A DNA stretch of 64,000 nt, taken from Symsagittifera roscoffensis (taxonomy: Eukaryota > Xenacoelomorpha > Acoela > Convolutidae). The notes under the pieces were generated by a model. That model was given only the letters and a program-made list of their open reading frames with translations. It was not told where the DNA came from and did no database searches. Each line of letters opens with the position of its first letter. Position 1 is the first letter of the stretch. Both the position numbers and the translations under genes were made by a program. The stretch is from positions 27,905,301 to 27,969,300 of the forward strand of contig NC_087066.1 in assembly GCF_963678635.1 (NCBI RefSeq). Direction: 5' to 3'. Below are positions 9,556-19,171 of the stretch, piece after piece.

Positions 9556-10969
9556 TTACTTCTTGTGAAGATGCACCATTATCTCTGTTTCTGCAAAGAC
9601 CACATGTAAGATAGCATACAATTCCCTCGAGCTCAGTTTGCCCCTGTTTGGGTCGTACACCGGCATCGAGACCTCCACTATTCCTCTTTCAATCATGAAG
9701 TCACGTAGTCTTGTCAGTGCCAATATCACGTGTTCGGGATCAATTGTGTTTCTGTCGTTGACTCTCGTTACTAGGAAGCAGAGGTATTTGCCCGGGACTT
9801 GTGCCACTGACGGTGGAAGCGCTGCCATGCCTCCCAGTCCTGGCCTCTGTCTGAACAGAAACTCTACGTTCTGGTACTCTCTTTTGAAGTCAGCCTCCAA
9901 TCTTGATTTGAAACTCATGTCCGCCGTGATGCAGATCGCGCTGGTCCTGTTTGACAGGATGAAGTCGCTATCCATTATCATGATGTTCTCTGAGTATTCA
10001 TTGGGTATTTCGAATTTCGTTTTGAAATTCCTTCCTATGGTAGGCTCTGGTTCTTCTTCCTCCAGTTCCAATCCGCTTGTTTCCCTCACTTCCTTGAGCT
10101 TCTTTATCATCAAATTTTCGGTGTGGGTAAGTCCTACCCCCACTCCCCGGACAAAAATATTTATCGACGTCCCCGTCGATGTAGTCGGGTCTGAATTGTC
10201 CTTAGGGATGTCCAGTGGTCTGTCTGTTGCTGTCCATCCGAAAAGAGGGTCCTCTGTCTTCATGTAATTTGCTGCTGATACATCGATTTGCTGAATGCTT
10301 TGTCCTTCGCGGCTCTCGTCTTTGACATCACGCATCCACTCTAGAATCCTCAAGTTCGTGTTCTCCCTCCTTTCTATTTCACTCTGCTCGAGATCCGTCT
10401 CCAATTCTGGCGTCGAGTAATCATCCTGCGGATAATGTCCACCATCGTCAATGACCTGCCATTCCTCTTCGGCTTCCAGTTCGCCTGCGCTTAGTAGTTC
10501 ATCGCCCAACTTGTCTGGCTGTATCTTATCGATCAAGAAGTCATCCCCGTACCTATTGTACCTCATACCTGTTCGTTTACGATTGCCAGTCCTGGTTTCC
10601 GGTGGTGTTGGTCGATCCGGCTCCATCCACTTCGGTACCTCGTTTTGCTCTGGGTCGTTCCAGTCTTCTTCTACAAATGAACCTGCATCCGACTCCACTT
10701 CTATCTTTTCGTTGTCGTCCAAACTCAAGTTCTCATTACCATCATTTTTCTCTCTAGTGCCTTTCTCATTCACTTCGCACGCTGGTTCCACCACCAGGTA
10801 CTCAAGACCTTCCATGTCTTTTGGTAGGCACCAGTCCTCCGGGGACGGGACGTGAGGCTTCAGATTTTCGTAATGTGCTGCTCGCCCTGTACTCAAGCGA
10901 TAAAACCGTCCTTGTTGATGTACTTCCGTAATCATGAACGGTCCTCTCCACTTCTTGAGCGTGCTACTA
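9556..10969 (-). CDS. Element 1 pol C-terminal fragment with macro-like domain
   Basis: Coding begins abruptly at the inverted LTR junction (10970). There is no genuine ATG, because the frame runs out of LTR sequence. The first residues (LKKWRGPF...YRLSTGRAAHYENLKPH) are the integrase C-terminal SH3-like region and match Element 2 at 30312-32237. An acidic linker of about 200 residues follows, then a conserved IFVRGVGVGLTHTENL block, then about 140 residues (frame residues about 334-474) resembling a macro (Appr-1''-p processing) domain: AICITADMSFKSRLEADFK, GMAALPP, KYLCFLVTR, ALTRLRDFMIERG, VSMPVYDPNRGKLS and a final VFAETEIMVHLHKK. Macro domains bind or hydrolyse ADP-ribose groups; the usual GCGLD loop is replaced here by DPNRGK. 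Element 2 has the same tail in broken form, so it belongs to the family's pol. Cleavage into a separate protein by the protease is possible. Confidence 0.75.
10142..10153 (-). promoter_or_regulatory. Candidate central polypurine tract (Element 1)
   Basis: Minus-strand TGTCCGGGGAGT followed by GGGG. The same 12-mer lies next to the Element 2 3' LTR (24286-24297) and at the matching pol position of Element 2 (29912-29923). The surrounding 60 or so bases are nearly identical between the elements, unlike the flanking coding sequence. Confidence 0.5.
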
Positions 10970-11379
10970 TGTGAGTACAAATTTAAATTCCTAGAGTGTG
11001 TTTTTTAATTGTTATGTTGAGGTAAGGCGAGTTTTAGGTTGATCCATCTGAAATGGATCAAAGTTCCACTGTCTAATAAAAAAAGCAACTTAACGGATTG
11101 TTCCAACCCGGTTTTTAACGGCGTTCATGTATTTTGGGTATCTAGAGACCTAAGTATGGGGACGTTTCTAATTCTAGAGTGGGGGGATATTTTAGTAGTA
11201 GCCTTTAAGCTGTAACGGGTCGTAGTCTCATGTCACAAGCGAACCGAACTGGCTCCGACCGTTCTTGAGGTAGAAAAACACAAGAGATGGTGTCTCTGAC
11301 CCTTGAGCCAGTGGTTATAGGGCCTATTTTTCTTAAGCCTCATGTGTGACTGCAGTAGACGAATGTTACATAGTGTTTT
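10948..11379. repeat. Left arm of a 432 bp inverted repeat
   Basis: Near-identical in reverse complement to 18740-19171. The arm holds 22 bp that code for pol (LKKW), a full 401 bp LTR (10970-11370) and 9 bp of leader. Identity stops sharply at both ends (10947 and 11380). Just right of the break, TTTCATATCGAGTTTT occurs twice about 26 bp apart. This looks like a template-switch or foldback rearrangement. Confidence 0.85.
10970..11370 (+). repeat. Inverted LTR copy, 401 bp
   Basis: TG...CA ends (TGTGAG...GTTACA), same length as the LTR at 18749-19149 but in opposite orientation. It contains the family palindrome around GGTTGATCCATC near 11037. It is not flanked by a target duplication. Its right end is followed by nine leader bases and then directly by the end of the gag-protease gene. 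Confidence 0.8.
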
Positions 11380-14300
11380 GTTTCATATCGAGTTTTGTTA
11401 CAATTGTTTCATATCGAGTTTTAACCGGTAAAGCATATCCCAGCTTCCTCCCTCTCTGTATCGTGATCGGTATATCAAGGGTATTCAACAAGACACTGAC
11501 GCAGAGGCCGCTCTTCGTTATCGAAAATGATCTTCCTAAAACAGCAGCGCTTTGACTATTAGGATTTGGAACTATACACACTTGCTTGTTGTCACTTAGT
11601 TCATTATAATTTTTCATCCTCAAGCTTACGATTGCCGCTTCATTAGCTTTTAACCTCACTCTCCTACTCAAGAATACCGGTGCTTTGTTCTCATTTGCCA
11701 TTATTAAATTTACCGGTTTGATTGCGTACCTCCTATCCGGGTTCCGTATCCTGAACATCGCATTATTTAGATCTATCGTTACGTCGAAATTCCTGATGAA
11801 GTCTCTGCCCAAAATGAATTGGTCAGATTCATCTAGGTTTTCTACCACGATGAAGCTCATCCACAGGTTACGTTCCCCCAAATTGAGGGCTATTATCGGC
11901 GTCCTGCCCAGCACCCGTAGGGCCCCTTTGTTTGCAGCTGACAGCCGTATTCTCGAGTCTATCAAGTCACCTTTGTCAAAGCCCATCTTTTCCCATGTTT
12001 CGATTGGTATGACGCTCAAGACTGCTCCCGTGTCAAGTAATCCACGCAACTGAGTCTTTTTGCCATTTATGTCTAGCACGTGCCCTGTCACGTCTGCTTC
12101 CGTCCCGATGTGCATTGCATCTTCTTCAAGCATGGCACAGTGTCCGATCGATCTTACTTTCAACTCTTCTTTCCCTACATAGATTTGTCCAATTAGGTCT
12201 TCGTCGCATGTTATCATCGTCTTGGTATAGATGTTGATTCCATCTATATTCAGCATCACCTCGTGTGGACCATAAGCTTCAGTGTACCTATTATCAACAC
12301 GTACCGACTTGCTGCCCCCTCTCGTGAGTAATGCTCTGAGCGCTCTAGAAGTCGTTTGTGGACTTATTCCACTCAAGTAGTCTGCATACACGTCAATGTG
12401 CATTATCGTCTGGTCGCTTGGCTCGCTCAAGTTTCTGGTTACTTCGTGACCGCCCACTGTGATTATCGACATTATTCTTGCTCCGATTTTCGATATTCCA
12501 AAAGGTTTACCTGTCACCATTTTCACGGTGTTACAATTCCCGTCCTTTGTTGAGCCCGTTCTAGCCTCTGGTACTGAGTTCGATCCGGTTAATGCTTCGT
12601 TAAAATTCTGTCTTTCGATCTCCAACTTCAGTCGTTGCTCTATTTCTTTCGCAGCCAGATCTTGTTTCACTTTGGCAATTGCTTCCGTCGCCGCTTTCTC
12701 ATAATTTATCTCTAGAGAGCTCCCGGCCGCGGACTCTAACGCACCGCTAACATGTGTTACAGCTTTCACTGTCTTCGTCGGCAATTCGGTGTTTGGTGCT
12801 CCTAAGTTCCTAGATTCAAACTCGTTTTGCCTGTTCCGTTGATTCTGCACCGCCGCTAATGCCAACTTATGTTTGGGGTGATTCTGGTCCTTGACCGCTT
12901 CCCAGAACAAGGGACAATCCATCCTGAAGTGCCCCTCCTGGTTACAGAAGAAGCATCTGGCGCCTATCTTGATGATTAAGCCATTATAGTACTCGTGTTC
13001 CTTCATCTGGCTCATATCCTCTTCATCCGGTGCATAACCTAGGCTCTTCATGCCTTGTTTGTACGTTGTGCAGTCAGCCACATGATGATCCGCTGACCCG
13101 CAGTTCGCGCATGATCTGCGCTTGTCCATATCATCTCTAGGTTTGTACCATGATGACCTCTGGGGTTGGCCTCCCCCTTGCGTGTTCCTGTTTTCAGAAT
13201 ATGAGTACTTCTTAGGTTTCATCAGCATGTATTCTCTTGATTTCTGTCTCATTTCTTCTGGGGTGGGTGCGCTGTCCTTCGACAATGTGTAGTATGTTGC
13301 TAACATTGTCCTTAAGTCATCACTTTTCACCCCATCGATGAACTTCGAGGCAATGCTAAAGTTCCGTCTATTTGTCGACTCCTCTGGGTCACTCCTCCTT
13401 CTCAAGCTCTCGAGGTCATCTAGGAACCGATCTATTGACTCGTCGTCCCTCTGCCTTCTCTTTTCAAATCGCATCATCGCTTGGTGACCCTTCATGCCTG
13501 ACCCGAATCGATTCAGCAATATCTCGAAGATCTTGTCCGCGGTGTCGCGTTCTTCCTCCTTCTTTGCGACCACGCATTTTAATGCCGTTCCTTCCAAGTT
13601 GCTCAGTATGGCTGTACATGCTTGTCTTTCGTCACTCAAGTTATCTTGTTCTAGATGTAATCTCATCACTTCCACCCAAGTGTCAATGCATCCATCGGAG
13701 TCGTCCTTGAATTCTTTTGGCTTCTTGAATGTTTTTCTTGTTTTTCCCTCTCTCCTGTCGCTCGAGTCAGTGTTCCTCGTGGCGAAGGCCTCTAGAAGCC
13801 TGTTCATCATCTCCCAAGTGCTGGCCCATGTCATAGCATCCGGTCCTGTGTTGCTGTTAGCTGTTGCATCTCCCGGACCAGTCGTTGTATTCGACGTTCC
13901 ATTCTTCATTATTGTTTTCGCAGCTGTTGGTGCTATGCTTATCGCATCCCTGGTTAAGGGCAACGGTGTCGATTGCCGTTTGTTCCTTTGTGGTTCTACA
14001 AAGTCAACTCTGGTGCCTTGCGTACGATCCGCTGCCGGTCTTTCTTGTGGAGTAGAACCTCTCAAGATTGCATCCAACTTCGCCTGTATTGCACACGAAC
14101 TCTCGGCTTGACTCTTGCTCATTGTGTCCATTCTCCTTTCCAGGCTCCCTAATTGGCTGTTGACATCATCATATCGGTTCTTCAACTGTTGCATGTCTGT
14201 TTTGATGTTCTTTTCTCGTTCTTCATTGGTGGCTTCTACCTTATCTGACATTTCCTTGAGTCTCTCCTCTGTTGCCTTAGCTAGGTTAAAATAACTGTCT

Positions 14301-15001
14301 AGATACTCGTGCTTGTTGTATCTTATCTCCTTTTTTATCACCTCTCTGTCTTCTTCACTGTTCTTAAGTCTTTTGTCGATCTGATTTAATTTCGCCAACA
14401 AGTCGCCCAGCTCAATGGTAGTCTCTTCATGGTCAGCCGTCGGTTTCTCTTCGGCCGTAGCCTCTGCTTTAGCTTGTTCCTCATTCTGGCCGGCTTCTGT
14501 CGCTTTCGTGCTCACTGTACCAAATGTTCGTGCTCTTTCTGTTTTTGGTTCTTCAGTCACGTTTTCTTTCGATTTGAGTCCGACCATCATTGCAAACTTG
14601 TCTGTGAAGGATGTCTTTTTCACTTGAGAGTCGTTTTTCACAGTCTCTCGGGTATTGCCTGTTGTGTCTTCCAATGCGTCTATTCGTGAAAACTCCACGG
14701 TTTTTGGACTTTGGTCTTCCACGTGGGGCATCGGTGTGGATTCCGTTGTCCTCTTCTCCACTTCATCTACGCTCTGGTCTGGTGTCTCTAGGTCGATTTC
14801 GATTGTGGGCTCCACCTGTTTTTCCCCCACGTCTTCTCGTGTCTTGCTCTCGGTGCCACTCCTCGTACTGACCATGTTAACTGAAAAGTTCTTCTTTGTT
14901 ATCTTTGGGCCTGTTGATGTCGTTCCGCGCAGCGATGAATTATATTTCGTGTTTGATCCACTTGACCTTTTTTCGAGCACCGGTACCCTACTCCGCCTCA
15001 T
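11366..15001 (-). CDS. gag-pro: Element 1 gag-protease polyprotein, 1211 aa
   Basis: ATG at 15001. Order: basic, Ser/Thr-rich N-terminus; coiled coil at about 200-300; capsid-like helical region at about 420-600 (FKDDSDGCIDTWVEVMRLHL, ILSNLEGTALKC, FEKRRQRDDESIDRFLDDL); two CCHC zinc knuckles, CANCGSADHHVADC (631-644) and CFFCNQEGHFRMDC (683-696); a linker; and a retropepsin with LLDTGAVLSVIP (DTG at 990-992) and ILGRDFIRNFDV. Gag packages RNA and the protease processes the polyprotein. Gag and protease are in one frame, with no frameshift between them. The ORF does not end naturally: its last residues and the TAA come from leader and LTR bases at the 11380 junction, where RT sequence should follow. 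Element 2 carries the same gene broken by frameshifts (34637-38654). Confidence 0.92.
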   Translation of the reverse strand: MRRSRVPVLEKRSSGSNTKYNSSLRGTTSTGPKITKKNFSVNMVSTRSGTESKTREDVGEKQVEPTIEIDLETPDQSVDEVEKRTTESTPMPHVEDQSPKTVEFSRIDALEDTTGNTRETVKNDSQVKKTSFTDKFAMMVGLKSKENVTEEPKTERARTFGTVSTKATEAGQNEEQAKAEATAEEKPTADHEETTIELGDLLAKLNQIDKRLKNSEEDREVIKKEIRYNKHEYLDSYFNLAKATEERLKEMSDKVEATNEEREKNIKTDMQQLKNRYDDVNSQLGSLERRMDTMSKSQAESSCAIQAKLDAILRGSTPQERPAADRTQGTRVDFVEPQRNKRQSTPLPLTRDAISIAPTAAKTIMKNGTSNTTTGPGDATANSNTGPDAMTWASTWEMMNRLLEAFATRNTDSSDRREGKTRKTFKKPKEFKDDSDGCIDTWVEVMRLHLEQDNLSDERQACTAILSNLEGTALKCVVAKKEEERDTADKIFEILLNRFGSGMKGHQAMMRFEKRRQRDDESIDRFLDDLESLRRRSDPEESTNRRNFSIASKFIDGVKSDDLRTMLATYYTLSKDSAPTPEEMRQKSREYMLMKPKKYSYSENRNTQGGGQPQRSSWYKPRDDMDKRRSCANCGSADHHVADCTTYKQGMKSLGYAPDEEDMSQMKEHEYYNGLIIKIGARCFFCNQEGHFRMDCPLFWEAVKDQNHPKHKLALAAVQNQRNRQNEFESRNLGAPNTELPTKTVKAVTHVSGALESAAGSSLEINYEKAATEAIAKVKQDLAAKEIEQRLKLEIERQNFNEALTGSNSVPEARTGSTKDGNCNTVKMVTGKPFGISKIGARIMSIITVGGHEVTRNLSEPSDQTIMHIDVYADYLSGISPQTTSRALRALLTRGGSKSVRVDNRYTEAYGPHEVMLNIDGINIYTKTMITCDEDLIGQIYVGKEELKVRSIGHCAMLEEDAMHIGTEADVTGHVLDINGKKTQLRGLLDTGAVLSVIPIETWEKMGFDKGDLIDSRIRLSAANKGALRVLGRTPIIALNLGERNLWMSFIVVENLDESDQFILGRDFIRNFDVTIDLNNAMFRIRNPDRRYAIKPVNLIMANENKAPVFLSRRVRLKANEAAIVSLRMKNYNELSDNKQVCIVPNPNSQSAAVLGRSFSITKSGLCVSVLLNTLDIPITIQRGRKLGYALPVKTRYETIVTKLDMKQNTM

Positions 15002-15309
15002 TATTTCTATTTACAACTGCTTTTATTTACAATTTTATTATATACACGATTCTATTCTAAGAATAAAAAAAAATAATAAAACAAAAAAAAATTTTTGTGG
15101 TAACAAATTTTGTACAACGTGTTAAAAACCTTGTTGTAGCTCTCTTTCTAAAACCTTTGAAAAAATTCCCTTAATGTGGTCTCAACCGTACCTATTTCGA
15201 TTTGTCTTATTTTGTCTTAAGACACACTTGTTGTAATTTTACTTCAATTTTTATACCGTCCCAAGACTATTCGTCACTATCACAGTACTCTCCGCTAGTG
15301 TCCTAAGAC

Positions 15310-15990
15310 CCTTGTACCAAGGCCACTGTTCCAAGACTACTGTCCCAAGACTAGTGTCCCAAGACTACTGTCCCAAGACTAGTGTCCCAAGGCTAGTGTC
15401 CCAAGACTACTGTCCCAAGACTACTGTCCCAAGACTAGTGTCCCAAGGGTAGTGTCCCAAGACCAGTGTCCCAAGGCTAGTGTCCCAAGACTACTGTCCC
15501 AAGACTAGTGTCCCAAGGCTAGTGTCCCATGACTACTGTCCCAAGACTAGTGTCCCAAGGGTAGTGTCCCAAGACCAGTGTCCCAAGGCTGGTGTCCCAA
15601 GACTACTGTCCCAAGGCTAGTGTCCCAAGACTACTGTCCCAAGACCAGTGTCCCAAGACCAGTGTCCCAAGGCTAGTGTCCCAAGACTAGTGTCCCAAGA
15701 CCCTTGTCCCAAGACCACTGTCCCAAGACCACTGTCCCAAGACCCTGTCCCAAGACCACTGTTCCAAGACCCTGTCCCAAGACCACTGTCCCAAGACCCC
15801 TGTCCCAAGACCCTGTCCCAAGACCACTGTCTCAAGACCCTGTCGCAAGACCCTTGTCCCAAGACCACTGTCCCAAGACCCTGTCCCAAGACCACTGTCC
15901 CAAGACCCTGTCCCAAGACCACTGTCCCAAGACCCTGTCCCAAGACCACTGTCCCAAGACTGCTCTGTCCCAAGACTTCTTCGGTACTGT
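15310..15990. repeat. Minisatellite, 13-14 bp unit, first array
   Basis: Tandem copies of TGTCCCAAGACTAC with variants such as TGTCCCAAGACTAG, TGTCCCAAGGCTAG and a 13 bp form TGTCCCAAGACCC, about 45-50 units. The variants are ordered: ACTAG/GCTAG types dominate on the left and ACCCTG/ACCAC types on the right. Confidence 0.92.
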
Positions 15991-16554
15991 CCCAAGACTC
16001 GTCACGGAGTGTCTTCCTCGTTGTAGGGTCTTCTTGAATCACCGTACCTTGTACCACCACTCAAGCTCTAGTAAAATTTTCCCAAAAACCCTCTCTTAAA
16101 AGCCAAATGCTGACCCCCCTCTTCTTTTTGGTTGTTTCTATTTCAATGTAGGTGCGCAGGTATCTTGTGATCACCTGTTCGTATAAAACCAAACACAAAT
16201 CCTCACTAAAATGCAACAAAAACCTAAGTAAGAAAAATAATAAAAACAGAAAAATGAGTCCACCTTTTATTTACAATTTTATTATATACACGATTCTATT
16301 CTAAGAATAAAAAAAAATAATAAAACAAAAAAAAATTTTTGTGGTAACAAATTTTGTACAACGTGTTAAAAACCTTGTTGTAGCTCTCTTTCTAAAACCT
16401 TTGAAAAATTTCCCTTAATGTGGTCTCAACCGTACCTATTTCGATTTGTCTTATTTTGTCTTAAGACACACTTGTTGTAATTTTACTTCAATTTTTATAC
16501 CGTCCCAAGACTATTCGTCACTATCACAGTACTCTCCGCTAGTGTCCTAAGACC

Positions 16555-17235
16555 CTTGTACCAAGGCCACTGTTCCAAGACTACTGTCCCAAGACTAGTG
16601 TCCCAAGACTACTGTCCCAAGACTAGTGTCCCAAGGCTAGTGTCCCAAGACTACTGTCCCAAGACTACTGTCCCAAGACTAGTGTCCCAAGGGTAGTGTC
16701 CCAAGACCAGTGTCCCAAGGCTAGTGTCCCAAGACTACTGTCCCAAGACTAGTGTCCCAAGGCTAGTGTCCCAAGACTACTGTCCCAAGACTAGTGTCCC
16801 AAGGGTAGTCTCCCAAGACCAGTGTCCCAAGGCTGGTGTCCCAAGACTACTGTCCCAAGGCTAGTGTCCCAAGACTACTGTCCCAAGACCAGTGTCCCAA
16901 GACCAGTGTCCCAAGGCTAGTGTCCCAAGACTAGTGTCCCAAGACCCTTGTCCCAAGACCACTGTCCCAAGACCACTGTCCCAAGACCCTGTCCCAAGAC
17001 CACTGTCCCAAGACCCTGTCCCAAGACCACTGTCCCAAGACCCCTGTCCCAAGACCCTGTCCCAAGACCACTGTCCCAAGACCCTGTCCCAAGACCCTTG
17101 TCCCAAGACCACTGTCCCAAGACCCTGTCCCAAGACCACTGTCCCAAGACCCTGTCCCAAGACCACTGTCCCAAGACCCTGTCCCAAGACCACTGTCCCA
17201 AGACTGCTCTGTCCCAAGACTTCTTCGGTACTGTC
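16555..17235. repeat. Minisatellite, 13-14 bp unit, second array
   Basis: Same unit and same left-to-right order of variants as the array at 15310-15990. It is the second copy produced by the 1.24 kb duplication. Confidence 0.92.
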
Positions 17236-18064
17236 CCAAGACTCGTCACGGAGTGTCTTCCTCGTTGTAGGGTCTTCTTGAATCACCGTACCTTGTACCA
17301 CCACTCAAGCTCTAGTAAAATTTTCCCAAAAACCCTCTCTTAAAAGCCAAATGCTGACCCCCCTCTTCTTTTTGGTTGTTTCTATTTCAATGTAGGTGCG
17401 CAGGTATCTTGTGATCACCTGTTCGTATAAAACCAAACACAAATCCTCACTAAAATGCAACAAAAATCTAAGTAAGAAAAATAATAAAAACAGAAAAATG
17501 AGTCCACCTGAAATTCAAAGGTGATCAATGTCTACCTTTCGTCTAAAAAATATGTCTGGTACCTAATTGCCACGCGTTTTCCTTCCCCCCTGCCAGCGAT
17601 CTTATGGGGTATTACAAAAACTGTCTATGTCCCTTCCCCCCTACCAATCCGACCAGGGTACCTTCCTTAACTCGAGTTCAAATTTCGATCTCCACCTAAT
17701 ATTACCAACGCGTGTTAATTTCTAATGTAACTAAGTCAACGATGTCGACTAATTAGTTACTCTAATTTCCCCCTTTTTACAATTTACAACCGCCAACCTC
17801 TAACTTAACCAGCCCCCCTTCTAACCTCCCCCCTTTTTATCCCCCCTTCCTAAGCCTAAAATTACCTTAAGCGCCGGGTGCTAAACCTCTCAAGAGAAAA
17901 CCGTAGACCTGTCTCCAGGCCTGCTCAAGTAAAAACGTTCCTCAAAACCGGGGGATGTCGCTTATCCTATTTTACGCTTATCTCCTATAATGTAATGTGG
18001 ATTTTAACGATACCCGTTCTGCCCAACTTGAGAACTCGAGAATTGCCAAATCCTTCTTGGCTGC

Positions 18065-18260
18065 TTTCCCACTCGACTGGTCACCTGTTCCAGTCCAGTC
18101 TCCTATTGGTTCAGCTCAAGTGTCCCTGAACCACTTTCCCACTCGGCTGGTCACCTCTTCCAGTCAAGTCTCCTATTGGTTCAGCTCAAGTGTCCCTGAA
18201 CCACTTTCCCACTCGGCTGGTCACCTCTTCCAGTGAAGTCTCCTATTGGTCCAGCTAAGT
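18065..18260. repeat. 70 bp tandem repeat, about 2.8 copies
   Basis: Units start at 18065, 18135 and 18205 with TTTCCCACTCG and contain TCCTATTGGTTCAGCTCAAG. The copies differ at only a few positions. It lies in the Element 1 leader. Confidence 0.9.
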
Positions 18261-18722
18261 TCCAAACTATCTGAAAACCCTTGACAACGCCCCACACTCG
18301 GGCACTTTATTACGGTTACTGGGTTAAATTGCTAGGTTGATCGAAACGATCGAACTTATAAAACAGTATGGGTATACTATTTAATTAATATAAAGGTTTG
18401 ATCCAACTGATCTGGTGTCAAAGTCACTGTCTTTTTTCGTTTTATGGTTTTTGTTCCTTTTTCTATTCTTTTTTGGTTTTTGTTTTGCTTTTTGTCTTTT
18501 TGCTCGTGTTTTTGTCCCCCTAGTTGCCCCCCTTTACTCGGTTAGCTAAGCCTCGTTCGGAGAGCGTACCAGGAAATTTTCTCGAGTTTTCTTAAAAAGC
18601 TATCACGGTACAACCGGAAGGTTTGCACGTTCCTGTCGAACCGTACCGCCGGTACTCTAGAATGGGCATTCAGCCCGAAGCTGTCTCAAGTGGGTTCGAC
18701 TCCGTAGTCTTGATGTCGTAAA

Positions 18723-18737
18723 CACCCAGGAGCGCCA
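18723..18737 (-). promoter_or_regulatory. Element 1 primer-binding site
   Basis: Minus-strand TGGCGCTCCTGGGTG, 11 bases downstream of the 5' LTR end. TGG matches a tRNA CCA end. The same sequence occurs at the same place in Element 2 (41752-41766) and, degenerate, in Element 3 (47038-47052). I could not assign the priming tRNA. Confidence 0.7.
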
Positions 18738-18739
18738 TA

Positions 18740-19171
18740 AAAACACTATGTAACATTCGTCTACTGCAGTCACACATGAGGCTTAAGAAAAATAGGCCCT
18801 ATAACCACTGGCTCAAGGGTCAGGGACACCATCTCTTGTGTTTTTCTACCTCAAGAACGGTCGGAGCCAGTTTGGTTCGCTTGTGACATGAGACTACGAC
18901 CCGTTACAGCTTAAAGGCTACTACTAAAATATCCCCCCACTCTAGAATTAGAAACGTCCCCATACTTAGGTCTCTAGATACCCAAAATACATGAACGCCG
19001 TTAAAAACCGGGTTGGAACAATCCGTTAAGTTGCTTTTTTTATTAGACAGTGGAACTTTGATCCATTTCAGATGGATCAACCTAAAACTCGCCTTACCTC
19101 AACATAACAATTATAAAACACACTCTAGGAATTTAAATTTGTACTCACATAGTAGCACGCTCAAGAAGTGG
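18740..19171. repeat. Right arm of the 432 bp inverted repeat
   Basis: Reverse complement of 10948-11379. It includes the LTR plus 22 bp that code for pol in the left arm, although no pol frame continues beyond 19171 here. Confidence 0.85.
18749..19149 (-). repeat. Element 1 5' LTR, 401 bp
   Basis: Reads TGTGAG...GTTACA on the minus strand and is followed by the primer-binding site and leader. It contains the family palindrome (GATCCATTTCAGATGGATC at about 19061). The LTR end CGAATGTTACA is shared by all LTRs of this family in the window. Confidence 0.82.

Larger units (their letters stand above)
15020..17509. repeat. Tandem duplication of about 1.24 kb
   Basis: 15020-16264 and 16265-17509 are nearly identical, with an offset of about 1244 bp. 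Each copy starts with TTTTATTTACAATTTTATTA and ends near AAATGAGTCCACC. Only scattered single-base differences are visible, so the duplication is recent or homogenised. Confidence 0.9.
15002..18722 (-). other. Element 1 5' leader, 3.7 kb, repeat-rich and non-coding
   Basis: This stretch lies between the primer-binding site and the gag ATG. It holds a 1.24 kb tandem duplication, two minisatellite arrays, a 70 bp tandem repeat, and a T-rich stretch (about 18420-18530, A-rich on the element's sense strand). Open frames across the arrays on both strands are a by-product of stop-free short repeats and are not called as genes. Leaders this long usually hold packaging or translation signals, but none is identifiable. 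Confidence 0.7.
1..19149 (-). mobile_element. Element 1: giant Ty3/Gypsy-like LTR retrotransposon with extra ORFs, cut by window start
   Basis: Reading leftward from the 5' LTR at 18749-19149 the order is primer-binding site, repeat-rich leader, gag-protease ORF, an inverted LTR piece, pol C-terminus with a macro-like domain, then three large ORFs. The 3' LTR is not seen and should lie left of base 1, so the element is over 19 kb. RT, RNase H and the integrase core are absent, so this copy cannot be autonomous. An inverted duplication at 10948-11379/18740-19171 means that the gag-protease half (11380-19149) and the left half (152-10947) may come from two different copies of the same family. 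Most ORFs are long and intact, which suggests recent activity of the family. Element 2 (23401-42661) is a diverged relative that supports the ORF order. Confidence 0.85.

Noticed and set aside
15310-17235. CRISPR-like array
   Set aside because: Units are contiguous at 13-14 bp with no unique spacers, and the context is a eukaryotic retrotransposon.
15617-17343. Overlapping open frames of 100-147 codons on both strands, rich in repeated short peptides (SQDPVPRP, GLGTVVLGQ)
   Set aside because: They lie entirely in the 13-14 bp minisatellite. Stop-free repeats open several frames at once, and both tandem copies show the same shadows.
10970-19149. DNA transposon with 432 bp terminal inverted repeats
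   Set aside because: The arms are LTRs with family ends, one of them followed by a primer-binding site, and the interior is gag-protease. No transposase is present.
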